NCBI GenBank assembly: GCA_019096065.1
Contig: JAGUCH010000004.1
Coordinates: 5,890,001 to 5,954,000, forward strand
DNA: 64,000 nucleotides
Reading direction: 5' to 3'
DNA from: Paracyclopina nana
Taxonomy: Eukaryota > Arthropoda > Copepoda > Cyclopoida > Cyclopettidae
Below, in pieces: positions 55,048 through 64,000 of the stretch. Both the position numbers and the translations under genes were made by a program. The notes under the pieces were generated by a model. The model was given only the letters and a program-made list of their open reading frames with translations. It did not search any database and was not told the DNA's origin. Numbering within the stretch: position 1 is the first letter of the stretch; the number at the start of each line of letters is the position of its first letter.

Positions 55048-58000
55048 AGTCAGTTTTATTTAAGAACTCTTGAATTTTAAGTCAAAATGTCAGTTGCAGC
55101 TGTTAGTGTGAGTCAACTTGACTCAAAATTTGAGGCAAAGTCAACCTTTTTTTGATTTTGAGCTAGCAAGAGCTAAAACTTGGGCATCACATTATACTAC
55201 CAATTAATTGCTGAAAAAATTGAATTTCTTGACAAAAGTCAATTTTGAGTCAAAGTGTTGGTTGCCGCTGATAGTGTGAGTCAACTTGACTAAAAACTTG
55301 AGGAGAAGTGAAACTTCTGACTCATTTTGAGTTCGCAAGAGTGAAAACTTGCGCATTGCTAGATGCTATGTATTTATCTCATAGTGCTGCTAGTAAACTT
55401 CTAAGAAAATACGAAATTATGGATAAGGTCAATTTTGAGTCAAAATGTCTATAATGGCTGATAATTTGAGGCATTTGGACCCTAAATGTGAGGCGAAGTC
55501 AAGCTTTGACTCATTTTTGACTATGCGAGAGCCATAACTTGCGCATTGCGTAATGCTGCTAATAAACTACTTAGAAAATACGAAATTCTTGATAAGGTCA
55601 ATTTTGAGTCAAAATGTCAATAGTGGCTGATAATTTGAGGCATCTGGACCCTAAATGTGAGGCAAAGTCAAGCTTTGACTCATTTTTGACTATGCTAGAA
55701 ATAAAAACTATTGAGAAAATGCAAAATTCTGGACTTCTGGTCAAAATGATAATTTGAGGCATTTGGACTCTAAATGTGAGGCAAAGTCACGCTTTGACTT
55801 ATTTTTGACTATGAGAGAAATAAAAACTTACGCATCCCGTAACGCTAGTAATAAACTATTGAGAAAATGCAAAATTCTGGACTAGTCAATTTTGAGTCAA
55901 AATGTCAGTAGTGGCTGATAATTTGAGGCATTTGGACCCTAAATGTGAGGCAAAGTCAAGCTTTGACTTATTTTTGACTATGAGAGAAATAAAAACTTAC
56001 GCATCGCGTAACGCTGCTAATAAACTACTAAGAAAATGCAAAATTCTGGACTAGTCAATTTTGAGTCAAAATGTCAGTAGTGGCTGATAATTTGAGGCAT
56101 CTGGACTCTAAATGTGAGGCAAAGTCAAGCTTTGACTTATTTTTGACTATGAGAGAAATAAAAACTTACGCATCCCGTAACGCTACTAATAAACTATTGA
56201 GAAAATGCAAAATTCTGGACTAGTCAATTTTGAGTCAAAATGTCAGTAGTGGCTGATAATTTGAGGCATCTGGACCCTAAATGTGAGGCAAAGTCAAGCT
56301 TTGACTTATTTTTGAGTATGAGAGAAATAAAAACTTACGCATCGCGTAACGCTGCTAATAAACTACTAAGAAAATGCAAAATTCTGGACTAGTCAATTTT
56401 GAGTCAAAATGTCAGTAGTGGCTGATAATTTGAGGCATCTGGACTCTAAATGTGAGGCAAAGTCAAGCTTTGACTTATTTTTGACTATGAGAGAAATAAA
56501 AACTTACGCATCCCGTAACGCTACTAATAAACTATTGAGAAAATGCAAAATTCTGGACTAGTCAATTTTGAGTCAAAATGTCAGTAGTGGCTGATAATTT
56601 GAGGCATCTGGACCCTAAATGTGAGGCAAAGTCAAGCTTTGACTTATTTTTGACTATGAGAGAAATAAAAACTTACGCATCCCGTAACGCTAGTAATAAA
56701 CTATTGAGAAAATGCAAAATTCTGGACTAGTCAATTTTGAGTCAAAATGTCAGTAGTGGCTGATAATTTGAGGCATTTGGACCCTAAATGTGAGGCAAAG
56801 TCAAGCTTTGACTTATTTTTGACTATGAGAGAAATAAAAACTTACGCATCGCGTAACGCTGCTAATAAACTACTAAGAAAATGCAAAATTCTGGACTAGT
56901 CAATTTTGAGTCAAAATGTCAGTAGTGGCTGATAATTTGAGGCATCTGGACTCTAAATGTGAGGCAAAGTCAAGCTTTGACTTATTTTTGACTATGAGAG
57001 AAATAAAAACTTACGCATCCCGTAACGCTACTAATAAACTATTGAGAAAATGCAAAATTCTGGACTAGTCAATTTTGAGTCAAAATGTCAGTAGTGGCTG
57101 ATAATTTGAGGCATCTGGACCCTAAATGTGAGGCAAAGTCAAGCTTTGACTTATTTTTGAGTATGAGAGAAATAAAAACTTACGCATCGCGTAACGCTGC
57201 TAATAAACTACTAAGAAAATGCAAAATTCTGGACTAGTCAATTTTGAGTCAAAATGTCAGTAGTGGCTGATAATTTGAGGCATCTGGACTCTAAATGTGA
57301 GGCAAAGTCAAGCTTTGACTTATTTTTGACTATGAGAGAAATAAAAACTTACGCATCCCGTAACGCTACTAATAAACTATTGAGAAAATGCAAAATTCTG
57401 GACTAGTCAATTTTGAGTCAAAATGTCAGTAGTGGCTGATAATTTGAGGCATCTGGACCCTAAATGTGAGGCAAAGTCAAGCTTTGACTTATTTTTGACT
57501 ATGAGAGAAATAAAAACTTACGCATCCCGTAACGCTACTAATAAACTATTGAGAAAATGCAAAATTCTGGACTAGTCAATTTTGAGTCGAAATGTCAGTA
57601 GTGGCTGATAATTTGAGGCATCTGGACCCTAAATGTGAGGCAAAGTCAAGCTTTGACTTATTTTGGACTATGCAAGAGCCAAAACTTGCGCATCGCGTAA
57701 TGCTGCTAATAAACTACTAAGAAAATGCAAAATTCTGGACTAGTCAATTTTGAGTCGAAATGTCAGTAGTGGCTGATAATTTGAGGCATCTGGACCCTAA
57801 ATGTGAGGCAAAGTCAAGCTTTGACTTATTTTTGACTATGCGAGAGCCAAAACTTGCGCATCGCGTAATGCTACTTATAAACTATAAGAGCTGATTTTGA
57901 AATTTATCATGCTAGATGGCGCCACTGTAAGGTAGTACAGCTGTTTACGCATGACGCTTTGACGGAAAAGTGTGAAAAAATATTTTAAGGTTACGCACTC

Positions 58001-59410
58001 AAAAGCTGCTAAAAGTTGCCAGTATTTTCATAAAACAGCCCGAATCACTCATTACGTAATGAAAAAAGTTTTTATCTGGTAGCACCATAAAAGCCAACAT
58101 TATTTAACTCTGCTCTGATTGGGCTAAAAAAGGCGGAAAATTTCAAAATACATTGCAAATGAAGAACTTTAGCATTTTCCCGCTTTTTTCTGCTGATCGG
58201 CCTGGTTTTTTTTAACTTGGTAGCATGAAATATAATAGGGAACAAATATTATTAATCAAATTTTCCAGAAATCATATGGAAAGGCTAATTTTTTGGCAAA
58301 TTTCGAATTGCTATTTAGCTGCCTCTGTAGTGAACATACTACACGGCTTTTCACGCTAGGGTGCGCTGACTGTACTACGTAACAGACGCCATGGTTCCTT
58401 ATTGAGAAAATGCAAAATTCTGGACTAGTCAATTTTGAGTCGAAATGTCAGTAGTGGCTGATAATTTGAGGCATCTGGACCCTAAATGTGAGGCAAAGTC
58501 AAGCTTTGACTTATTTTTGACTATGCGAGAGCCAAAACTTGCGCATCGCGTAATGCTACTTATAAACTATAAGAGCTGATTTTGAAATTTATCATGCTAG
58601 ATGGCGCCACTGTAAGGTAGTACAGCTGTTTACGCATGACGCTTTGACGGAAAAGTGTGAAAAAATATTTTAAGGTTACGCACTCAAAAGCTGCTAAAAG
58701 TTGCCAGTATTTTCATAAAACAGCCCGAATCACTCATTACGTAATGAAAAAAGTTTTTATCTGGTAGCACCATAAAAGCCAACATTATTTAACTCTGCTC
58801 TGATTGGGCTAAAAAAGGCGGAAAATTTCAAAATACATTGCAAATGAAGAACTTTAGCATTTTCCCGCTTTTTTCTGCTGATCGGCCTGGTTTTTTTTAA
58901 CTTGGTAGCATGAAATATAATAGGGAACAAATATTATTAATCAAATTTTCCAGAAATCATATGGAAAGGCTAATTTTTTGGCAAATTTCGAATTGCTATT
59001 TAGCTGCCTCTGTAGTGAACATACTACACGGCTTTTCACGCTAGGGTGCGCTGACTGTACTACGTAACAGACGCCATGGTTCCTTATTGAGAAAATGCAA
59101 AATTCTGGACTAGTCAACTTTGAGTCGAAATGTCAGTAGTGGCTGATAATTTGAGGCATCTGGACCCTAAATGTGAGGCAAAGTCAAGCTTTGACTTATT
59201 TTTGACTATGCAAGAGCCAAAACTTGCGCATCGCGTAATGCTGCTAATAAACTACTAAGAAAATGCAAAATTCTGGACTAGTCAATTTTGAGTCAAAATG
59301 TCAGTAGTGGCTGATAATTTGAGGCATCTGGACCCTAAATGTGAAGCAAAGTCAAACTTTGACTCATTTTTGACTATGCGAGAGCCAAATTTTGCGCATC
59401 GCGAAATGCT
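55048..59410 (+). repeat. 169-bp satellite forming the core of the element
   Basis: The period is 169 bp, measured from successive GTCAATTTTGAGTC starts at 55885, 56054, 56223, 56392 and on. Units share GTGGCTGATAATTTGAGGCA and AGTCAAGCTTTGACTTATTT. The first units (55048-55700) and the last are diverged, typical array edges. Units carry marker variants (CATCGCG versus CATCCCG; GAGTATG versus GACTATG). A five-unit block of about 845 bp recurs (units starting near 55716 and 56561, clear over 55790-56560 against 56635-57405). Confidence 0.95.
57886..59085. repeat. Duplicated 514-bp insertion inside the satellite
   Basis: A satellite unit is interrupted after AAACTAT at about 57886 by 514 bp of unrelated DNA (starting AAGAGCTGATTTTG, containing AGATGGCGCCACTG, ending ACGCCATGGTTCC), after which the unit resumes. 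The same insertion with its flanking satellite recurs 685 bp later (58571-59085). I saw no difference between the two copies. So an insertion event was followed by tandem duplication. Confidence 0.85.
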
Positions 59411-59464
59411 TTACTTTTGCAAACTTTCAAACTCAAAATGAGTCAAAAATTATCATATTTTGAG

Positions 59465-60735
59465 TCATATTTTGGGTGGTGATCAGAAAAAAAAGACCAA
59501 ATCCAAAATCAGTTTGGGTGGTGATGGGTGGTGATTGGGAAAAAAGAGGCAAAATGAAATTCAAATTTGGGTGGTGATGGGTGGTGATCAGAAAAAAAAG
59601 ACCTAATCCAAAATCATATTTGGGTGGTGATGGGTGGTGATCAGAAAAAAAGACCAAATCCAAAATCAGTTTGGGTGGTGATGGGTGGTGATTGGGAAAA
59701 AAGAGGCAAAACGAAATTCAAATTTGGGTGGTGATGGGTGGTGATTGGGAAAAAAGAGGCAAAACGAAATTCAAATTTGGGTGGTGATGGGTGGTGATTG
59801 GGAAAAAAGAGGCAAAACGAAATTCAAATTTGGGTGGTGATGGGTGGTGATTGGGAAAAAAGAGGCAAAACGAAATTCAAATTTGGGTGGTGATGGGTGG
59901 TGATCAGAAAAAAAGACCAAATCCAAAATCAGTTTGGGTGGTGATGGGTGGTGATCAGAAAAAAAGACCAAATCCAAAATCAGTTTGGGTGGTGATGGGT
60001 GGTGATTGGGAAAAAAGAGGCAAAACGAAATTCAAATTTGGGTGGTGATGGGTGGTGATTGGGAAAAAAGAGGCAAAACGAAATTCAAATTTGGATGGTG
60101 ATGGGTGGTGATCAGAAAAAAAGACCAAATCCAAAATCAGTTTGGGTGGTGATGGGTGGTGATTGGGAAAAAAGAGGCAAAACGAAATTCAAATTTGGGT
60201 GGTGATGGGTGGTGATTGGGAAAAAAGAGGCAAAACGAAATTCAAATTTGGGTGGTGATGGGTGGTGATCAGAAAAAAAAGACCAAATCCAAAATCAGTT
60301 TGGGTGGTGATGGGTGGTGATTGGGAAAAAAGAGGCAAAACGAAATTCAAATTTGGATGGTGATGGGTGGTGATCAGAAAAAAAAAGACCAGATCCAAAA
60401 TCAGTTTGGGTGGTGATGGGTGGTGATCAGAAAAAAAGACCAAATCCAAAATCAGTTTGGGTGGTGATGGGTGGTGATTGGGAAAAAAGAGGCAAAACGA
60501 AATTCATATTTGGGTGGTGATCAGAAAAAAGACCAAATCCAAAATCATTTTGGGTGGTGTTGGGTGGTGATTGGGAAAAAAGAGGCAAAATGAAATTCAA
60601 ATTTGGGTGGTGATGGGTGGTGATTGGGAAAAAAGAGGCAAAACGAAATTCAAATTTGGGTGGTGATGGGTGGTGATCAGAAAAAAAGACCAAATCCAAA
60701 ATCATTTTGGGTGGTGATGGGTGGTGGTTGGGAAA
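59465..60735 (-). repeat. 53-bp minisatellite, right arm, inverted
   Basis: The reverse complement of the left minisatellite (GGGTGGTGATGGGTGGTGAT, AAAAAAGAGGCAAAACGAAA), about 24 copies of both monomer types. Base pairing with the left arm could form a hairpin of more than 1.2 kb. Confidence 0.95.
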
Positions 60736-60839
60736 GAATAATTGTGATTTTATGTGCCCTGCTCAGACTTTTTGTGTTTTTTTATTTGATATCTATGTCA
60801 ATTTGAGCATTTTTGTGCGCTGAACATGGGAGTGTTACC

Positions 60840-60847
60840 AAATTCTC
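60840..60847. repeat. Right 8-bp target-site duplication
   Basis: The second copy of AAATTCTC, immediately after GTGTTACC. The frame of the secreted orphan protein resumes here. Confidence 0.9.
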
Positions 60848-61756
60848 AGCCCAAGGGCAGCAAAGGCCAGAGAGCCCAAGAAAAGCCCTACCAATCCCAT
60901 CAGGTCACAACTTTATAAGTTGAAACAGGAGAAAATGGTGAAAAACCAGCAAAGGAAGAAGAGTATCATTGCTGGAGCCACGGTCATTAAAAACTTGATG
61001 AAAACCACGCAGAGCGTAAAAATGGATGAAAAAGACCACATCGTCGAGGTCGATCCGAAGGCTGTTGGCCGAGTGGTCTTGTCGATGAAGAGAAGGATTG
61101 GAGTCGTCACTGACTCATTTGAAACTCGAAAAATGGCTGCTTCGAATGGATTCAACCAATACCAGAGTGTTGGCCATGGATCATGTGATGCTCTGAATAT
61201 CATGATGAGAGTCAGCCAATTTGAAAGGACTCGATCGGCTCAAAGGCCAAATAGGACGAGGACAAAAAGATTGAGCATAATGACTGCCAAGCCATCGACC
61301 TCTCAAGACCTGGACTTGTCATGGTTCGACCAATTCTTGAACGGATGGACTGATGAAGATTGGGATGGAGGACCTACCACTCAAACATTTATGGGCGGCC
61401 AAGATCTTGAACCGAATGATTTGTCCCTCTTGGCCTACCACATGAGCAATCCGGATTGCACCTACTCCTATTGTGCTTACACTGGAGATGAAATGCAAGC
61501 ATGCAACAATGACCTGGAGAATTTGATCAATTTCGACCCGCAAATCTCGGCCTGGATTCAATTCATGATGGGCTACAAAGTGGAGCCACATCAACCCTAC
61601 TCAGAGTTGAACAGAGAGCAAAGCAATGGGTACTACATGCACAAAATGTCCGAGCTTTTGGAAGCAAAGCTCAAAAGTGGTGCGTGGAGGGCAGCTCCGC
61701 AAAGTTGTGCTATTATTGTGCTAGCTGCTTTGGCTGCCGACTTGTGGGCCCATTAA
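60848..61756 (+). CDS. Secreted orphan protein, 3' fragment after insertion
   Basis: The open frame resumes directly after the right target duplication in the same phase as the 5' fragment and continues for 302 codons to TAA at 61754. A basic start (ARBitrary Lys/Arg-rich segment: KAREPKKSP, MVKNQQRKKSI) is followed by HIVEVDPKAVGRVVLSMKRR. Then comes an acidic, Trp-rich part (SWFDQFLNGWTDEDWDGG) with a cysteine cluster (NPDCTYSYCAYTGDEMQACN) and INFDPQISAWIQFMMGY. The end is hydrophobic (QSCAIIVLAALAADLWAH), which could be a membrane or GPI-type tail. No family recognised. The cysteine pattern and the signal peptide of the 5' fragment suggest an extracellular protein. Intact codons on both sides argue that the insertion is recent or is spliced out. 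Confidence 0.72.
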   Translation, partial: SPRAAKAREPKKSPTNPIRSQLYKLKQEKMVKNQQRKKSIIAGATVIKNLMKTTQSVKMDEKDHIVEVDPKAVGRVVLSMKRRIGVVTDSFETRKMAASNGFNQYQSVGHGSCDALNIMMRVSQFERTRSAQRPNRTRTKRLSIMTAKPSTSQDLDLSWFDQFLNGWTDEDWDGGPTTQTFMGGQDLEPNDLSLLAYHMSNPDCTYSYCAYTGDEMQACNNDLENLINFDPQISAWIQFMMGYKVEPHQPYSELNREQSNGYYMHKMSELLEAKLKSGAWRAAPQSCAIIVLAALAADLWAH

Positions 61757-62861
61757 AATTGATTTTCAACTCATTTTGGCTAGGCAATGCAGCAATTAAG
61801 GAGTAATCGACTTCTGGACTCTGACCAAGTGAAATAGAGCAAAATGTTTGAACTTGTATTGCAACCTACTATAAGTTGCGAATTGATTTTCGATTGAACA
61901 ATTGGTTGCGCCTCAAAAATGCTAAGCTCATTTTAAGCTTACTCTATTAAGTAACTGCAACAAATGGATGCAGTGAGATAATTAGACCACAAAACGACTT
62001 CTTGATTTGTATCTTGGGAATCTACATATAGTACACAAATGTACCGTTCTCAAAATTCATTTTAGAATGATGTGAAAAAGGTTTGGTACGCGCTGGTTGC
62101 CTCAAATATTTTGAGCACGTAGTTCATGTAGCTGGCATGATATTTGTATATACAACATTATTTGGAGCCAAGCCTAAATTTAATTTGTGCAGTGTCACAG
62201 TTGATCCTTGTTTGACACTCGCATATCATATGCAGCATAAATTCATGCCAGCTCCTTTTCAACCTGTCCTGATCTTTTTTGCTGGATCCTGAGGCATCTT
62301 CATCGTTCCCACTTCCTTTACTAATGTGCCACACCATATATTAGCAGTAATGTTTGGGGGGTCGTCGTCGTCGTGTTGCATGCCACTACAGTGCGACTAA
62401 TTATTACTGTCCACAAACGACTTCAAGAAGCAAGGTTTGTTTCATTAGCCTCTGGAGCTGCTTTGTGAGAAATTAAGCCAGCCATTTTTTAATGTCTATC
62501 CTGGGGGCCAAAAATTTCATTATCTGTGTCAGTTGGTTCATCATTAAGGTTGAGACGTGACGGAAGTAAAAACAGTGGCGAACAATTTAATTGCATCAGC
62601 GTCGTTGTGCATTATTTGCAAAATGACAGGTGGTGGTGTATTTCATGATGCTACTGTAGAAACAATAAAATAAATAGTGGCAGACGATCTTCAATATAAA
62701 TAAATTATCAATGGCACCCTTAGAGCTTGAGTTACACTGACTTAGAATATGGGCTTCATATATAATGCGTACATCATCAGTCTAATATTAAATATCATAT
62801 ATTTAGATAATGCCCTGTAACCAGATAAGGTACCACGTGGAGTTGGTGATGATCAGCTTGT
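61757..62861. other. Intergenic, no supported gene
   Basis: About 1.1 kb holding the 3' ends of two convergent genes. It has a short GTC-triplet run near 62361-62375 (GTCGTCGTCGTCGTG). No coding frame or mobile element recognised. Confidence 0.5.
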
Positions 62862-64000
62862 TCATCGGCCATAGACACTAGGACCGGTCATAGTGTCAAG
62901 AGCTGGGTCGTAGGAGGACAAAGATGGGCTGGAGTAGCTTTCCACTGGACTTGAGTAGCTGCCAGCTGGCTCATTGTACTCTGGCTGAGCAGGGCTACCG
63001 TAGGTTTCAACTGCTGGCTCAGAGTAAGATACTGCAGCTGGAACAGCACTCTGGGGAACGTAGACTGGGGCAGAGGAGCTGGGAGCTGGACTTCCATAGG
63101 TATCCTGAGCAGGGCTGCTGTAAGCAGCAGGTGCAGCAGATGGGCTACCATAGGTGGCAGGTGCAACTGAAGGGCTTCCGTAGGTATCCTGAGCAGGACT
63201 GCCGTAGGAGGAAGGTGCGGCCGCAGGGCTAGCATAATTGTCTTGGGATGGGCTACTGTAAGACTCAGGTGCTGCTGAAGGGCTACCATAAGTGTCCTGA
63301 GAAGGGCTGTTGTAAGAAGCAGGTGCAGCAGCTGGGCTACCATAAGTGTCCTGAGAAGGGCTACTGTACGACTCAGGTGCAGCAGACGGGCTACCATAGG
63401 TGTCTTGTGAAGGGCTGTTGTATAAAGCAGGTGCAGCAGATGGGCTGCCATAAGTGTCTTGAGAAGGGCTGCTGTACGACTCAGGTGCAGCAGATGGGCT
63501 ACCATAGGTGTCTTGAGAAGGGCTGTTGTAGGAAGCAGGTGCAGCAGCTGGGCTACCGTAAGTGTCTTGAGAAGGGCTGTTGTAGGAAGCAGGTGCAGCA
63601 GATGGGCTACCATAGGTGTCTTGGGATGGGCTGCTGTAAGACTCAGGTGCAGCAGCAGGGCTCCCATAGGTGTCAACATTCTGGGAAGGACCTCCATATG
63701 AGGACACAGGTGCAGCAGCCGGGCTTCCATAGGTGTCAACATTCTGGGCAGGACCTCCGTATGATGACACAGGTGCAGCGGCGGGGCTTCCATAAGTGTC
63801 AACATTGTCATTGGAGCTGCCATAGTTGGAGACAGGTGCAGCGGCAGGGCTTCCATAGGTGTCGATGTTGTCATTAGAGCTGCCATAGTTGGAGACAGGT
63901 GCAGCCGCATGGGAAGAAGGGGCTGAGTGTCCGTGCATTTGCATATGATCCATCATCATCATGTGTCCATGCGAGTCCATGGCTGGAGCATCATACGAAT
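62862..64000 (-). CDS. Low-complexity repeat protein (Tyr-Gly-Ser-Pro-Ala), 3' part
   Basis: An open frame from the window edge to TGA at 62862-62864. It may start at ATG 63980 (MDSHGHMMMMDHMQMHGH), but the frame stays open upstream (SYDAPA before that Met), so the true start and any signal peptide are probably outside the window. After a His/Met-rich segment, possibly metal binding, come four units of about 23 residues of the form DTYGSPAAAPVSSYG. About ten 18-residue units alternate SYSSPSQDTYGSP and SAAPASYNSPSQDTYG. The end is diverged (YVPQSAVPAAV, ending TGPSVYGR). Such Tyr/Gly/Pro/Ala repeats are found in structural cuticle, silk, shell or adhesive proteins; a structural extracellular role is inferred. 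The frame is intact and repeat units differ by silent changes, which supports selection on the protein. Confidence 0.75.
   Translation of the reverse strand, partial: SYDAPAMDSHGHMMMMDHMQMHGHSAPSSHAAAPVSNYGSSNDNIDTYGSPAAAPVSNYGSSNDNVDTYGSPAAAPVSSYGGPAQNVDTYGSPAAAPVSSYGGPSQNVDTYGSPAAAPESYSSPSQDTYGSPSAAPASYNSPSQDTYGSPAAAPASYNSPSQDTYGSPSAAPESYSSPSQDTYGSPSAAPALYNSPSQDTYGSPSAAPESYSSPSQDTYGSPAAAPASYNSPSQDTYGSPSAAPESYSSPSQDNYASPAAAPSSYGSPAQDTYGSPSVAPATYGSPSAAPAAYSSPAQDTYGSPAPSSSAPVYVPQSAVPAAVSYSEPAVETYGSPAQPEYNEPAGSYSSPVESYSSPSLSSYDPALDTMTGPSVYGR

Larger units (their letters stand above)
52996..60839. mobile_element. 7.8 kb foldback-type element inserted in a coding exon
   Basis: The ends are GGTAACACT and AGTGTTACC, with terminal inverted repeats of about 100 bp that are nearly identical: ATGTTCAGCGCACAAAAATG, TCTGAGCAGGGCACATA and the sequence between are mirrored at 60736-60839. 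Next come inverted arrays of a 53-bp minisatellite (left 53101-54634, right 59465-60735). The core consists of a roughly 410-bp unique segment and a 169-bp satellite (55048-59410). An 8-bp AAATTCTC duplication flanks the whole. No transposase frame is present, so it is non-autonomous. The architecture is Foldback-like. An 8-bp duplication fits several cut-and-paste superfamilies (hAT, P, some MULEs), and the termini do not decide between them. It shares no obvious sequence with the element at 7421-14583. Confidence 0.88.

Noticed and set aside
52996-60839. Polinton/Maverick or viral origin for the large element
   Set aside because: No polymerase, integrase, capsid or other coding frame; the duplication is 8 bp rather than 6, and the bulk is satellite.

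Overview
This window is nuclear DNA from an invertebrate, most likely an arthropod (possibly a crustacean or another pancrustacean; species not determined). The evidence is AT-rich sequence, multi-exon genes with mostly 59-77 bp GT-AG introns, a DM4/DM12-family gene (an arthropod family), two cuticle-type zona pellucida (ZP) genes and a SID-1 dsRNA-channel gene. There are no operons, rRNAs, convincing tRNAs or CRISPR arrays.

Layout. 1-481: 3' end of a nucleoredoxin-like gene. 744-2214: a secreted DM4/DM12 protein in four exons. 7409-14595: a 7.2 kb foldback-type element made of two head-to-head arrays of a 180-bp satellite, with matching ends and a 12-bp flanking direct repeat; it sits just upstream of the first ZP gene. 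14962-27314 (+) and 41932-30800 (-): two paralogous ZP-domain transmembrane proteins arranged tail to tail, each with a tiny signal-peptide exon and a first intron of more than 8 kb. 43417-48888 (-): an SLC38A9-like lysosomal amino-acid transporter in nine exons. Its fifth intron holds, on the opposite strand, a complete three-exon SID-1 homologue (44913-47330). 49646-50080: a small hAT-like element with an 8-bp target duplication. 51652-52338 (-): an unrecognised single-pass membrane protein. 52846-61756 (+): an unrecognised secreted protein whose reading frame is split by a second, unrelated foldback element (52996-60839) with near-perfect terminal inverted repeats and an 8-bp target duplication. 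62862-64000 (-): the 3' part of a gene for a repetitive low-complexity protein.

Most notable points: two large, architecturally similar but sequence-unrelated satellite-bearing foldback elements make up nearly a quarter of the window. One lies precisely inside a coding frame and might be removable by splicing. The SID-1 gene almost completely fills an intron of a host gene, so its promoter and 3' end must overlap host exons in antisense. The ZP pair shows a divergent intron and alternative last exons. Exon boundaries were placed by hand from GT-AG sites, reading-frame phase and paralogue comparison; no transcript evidence was available.
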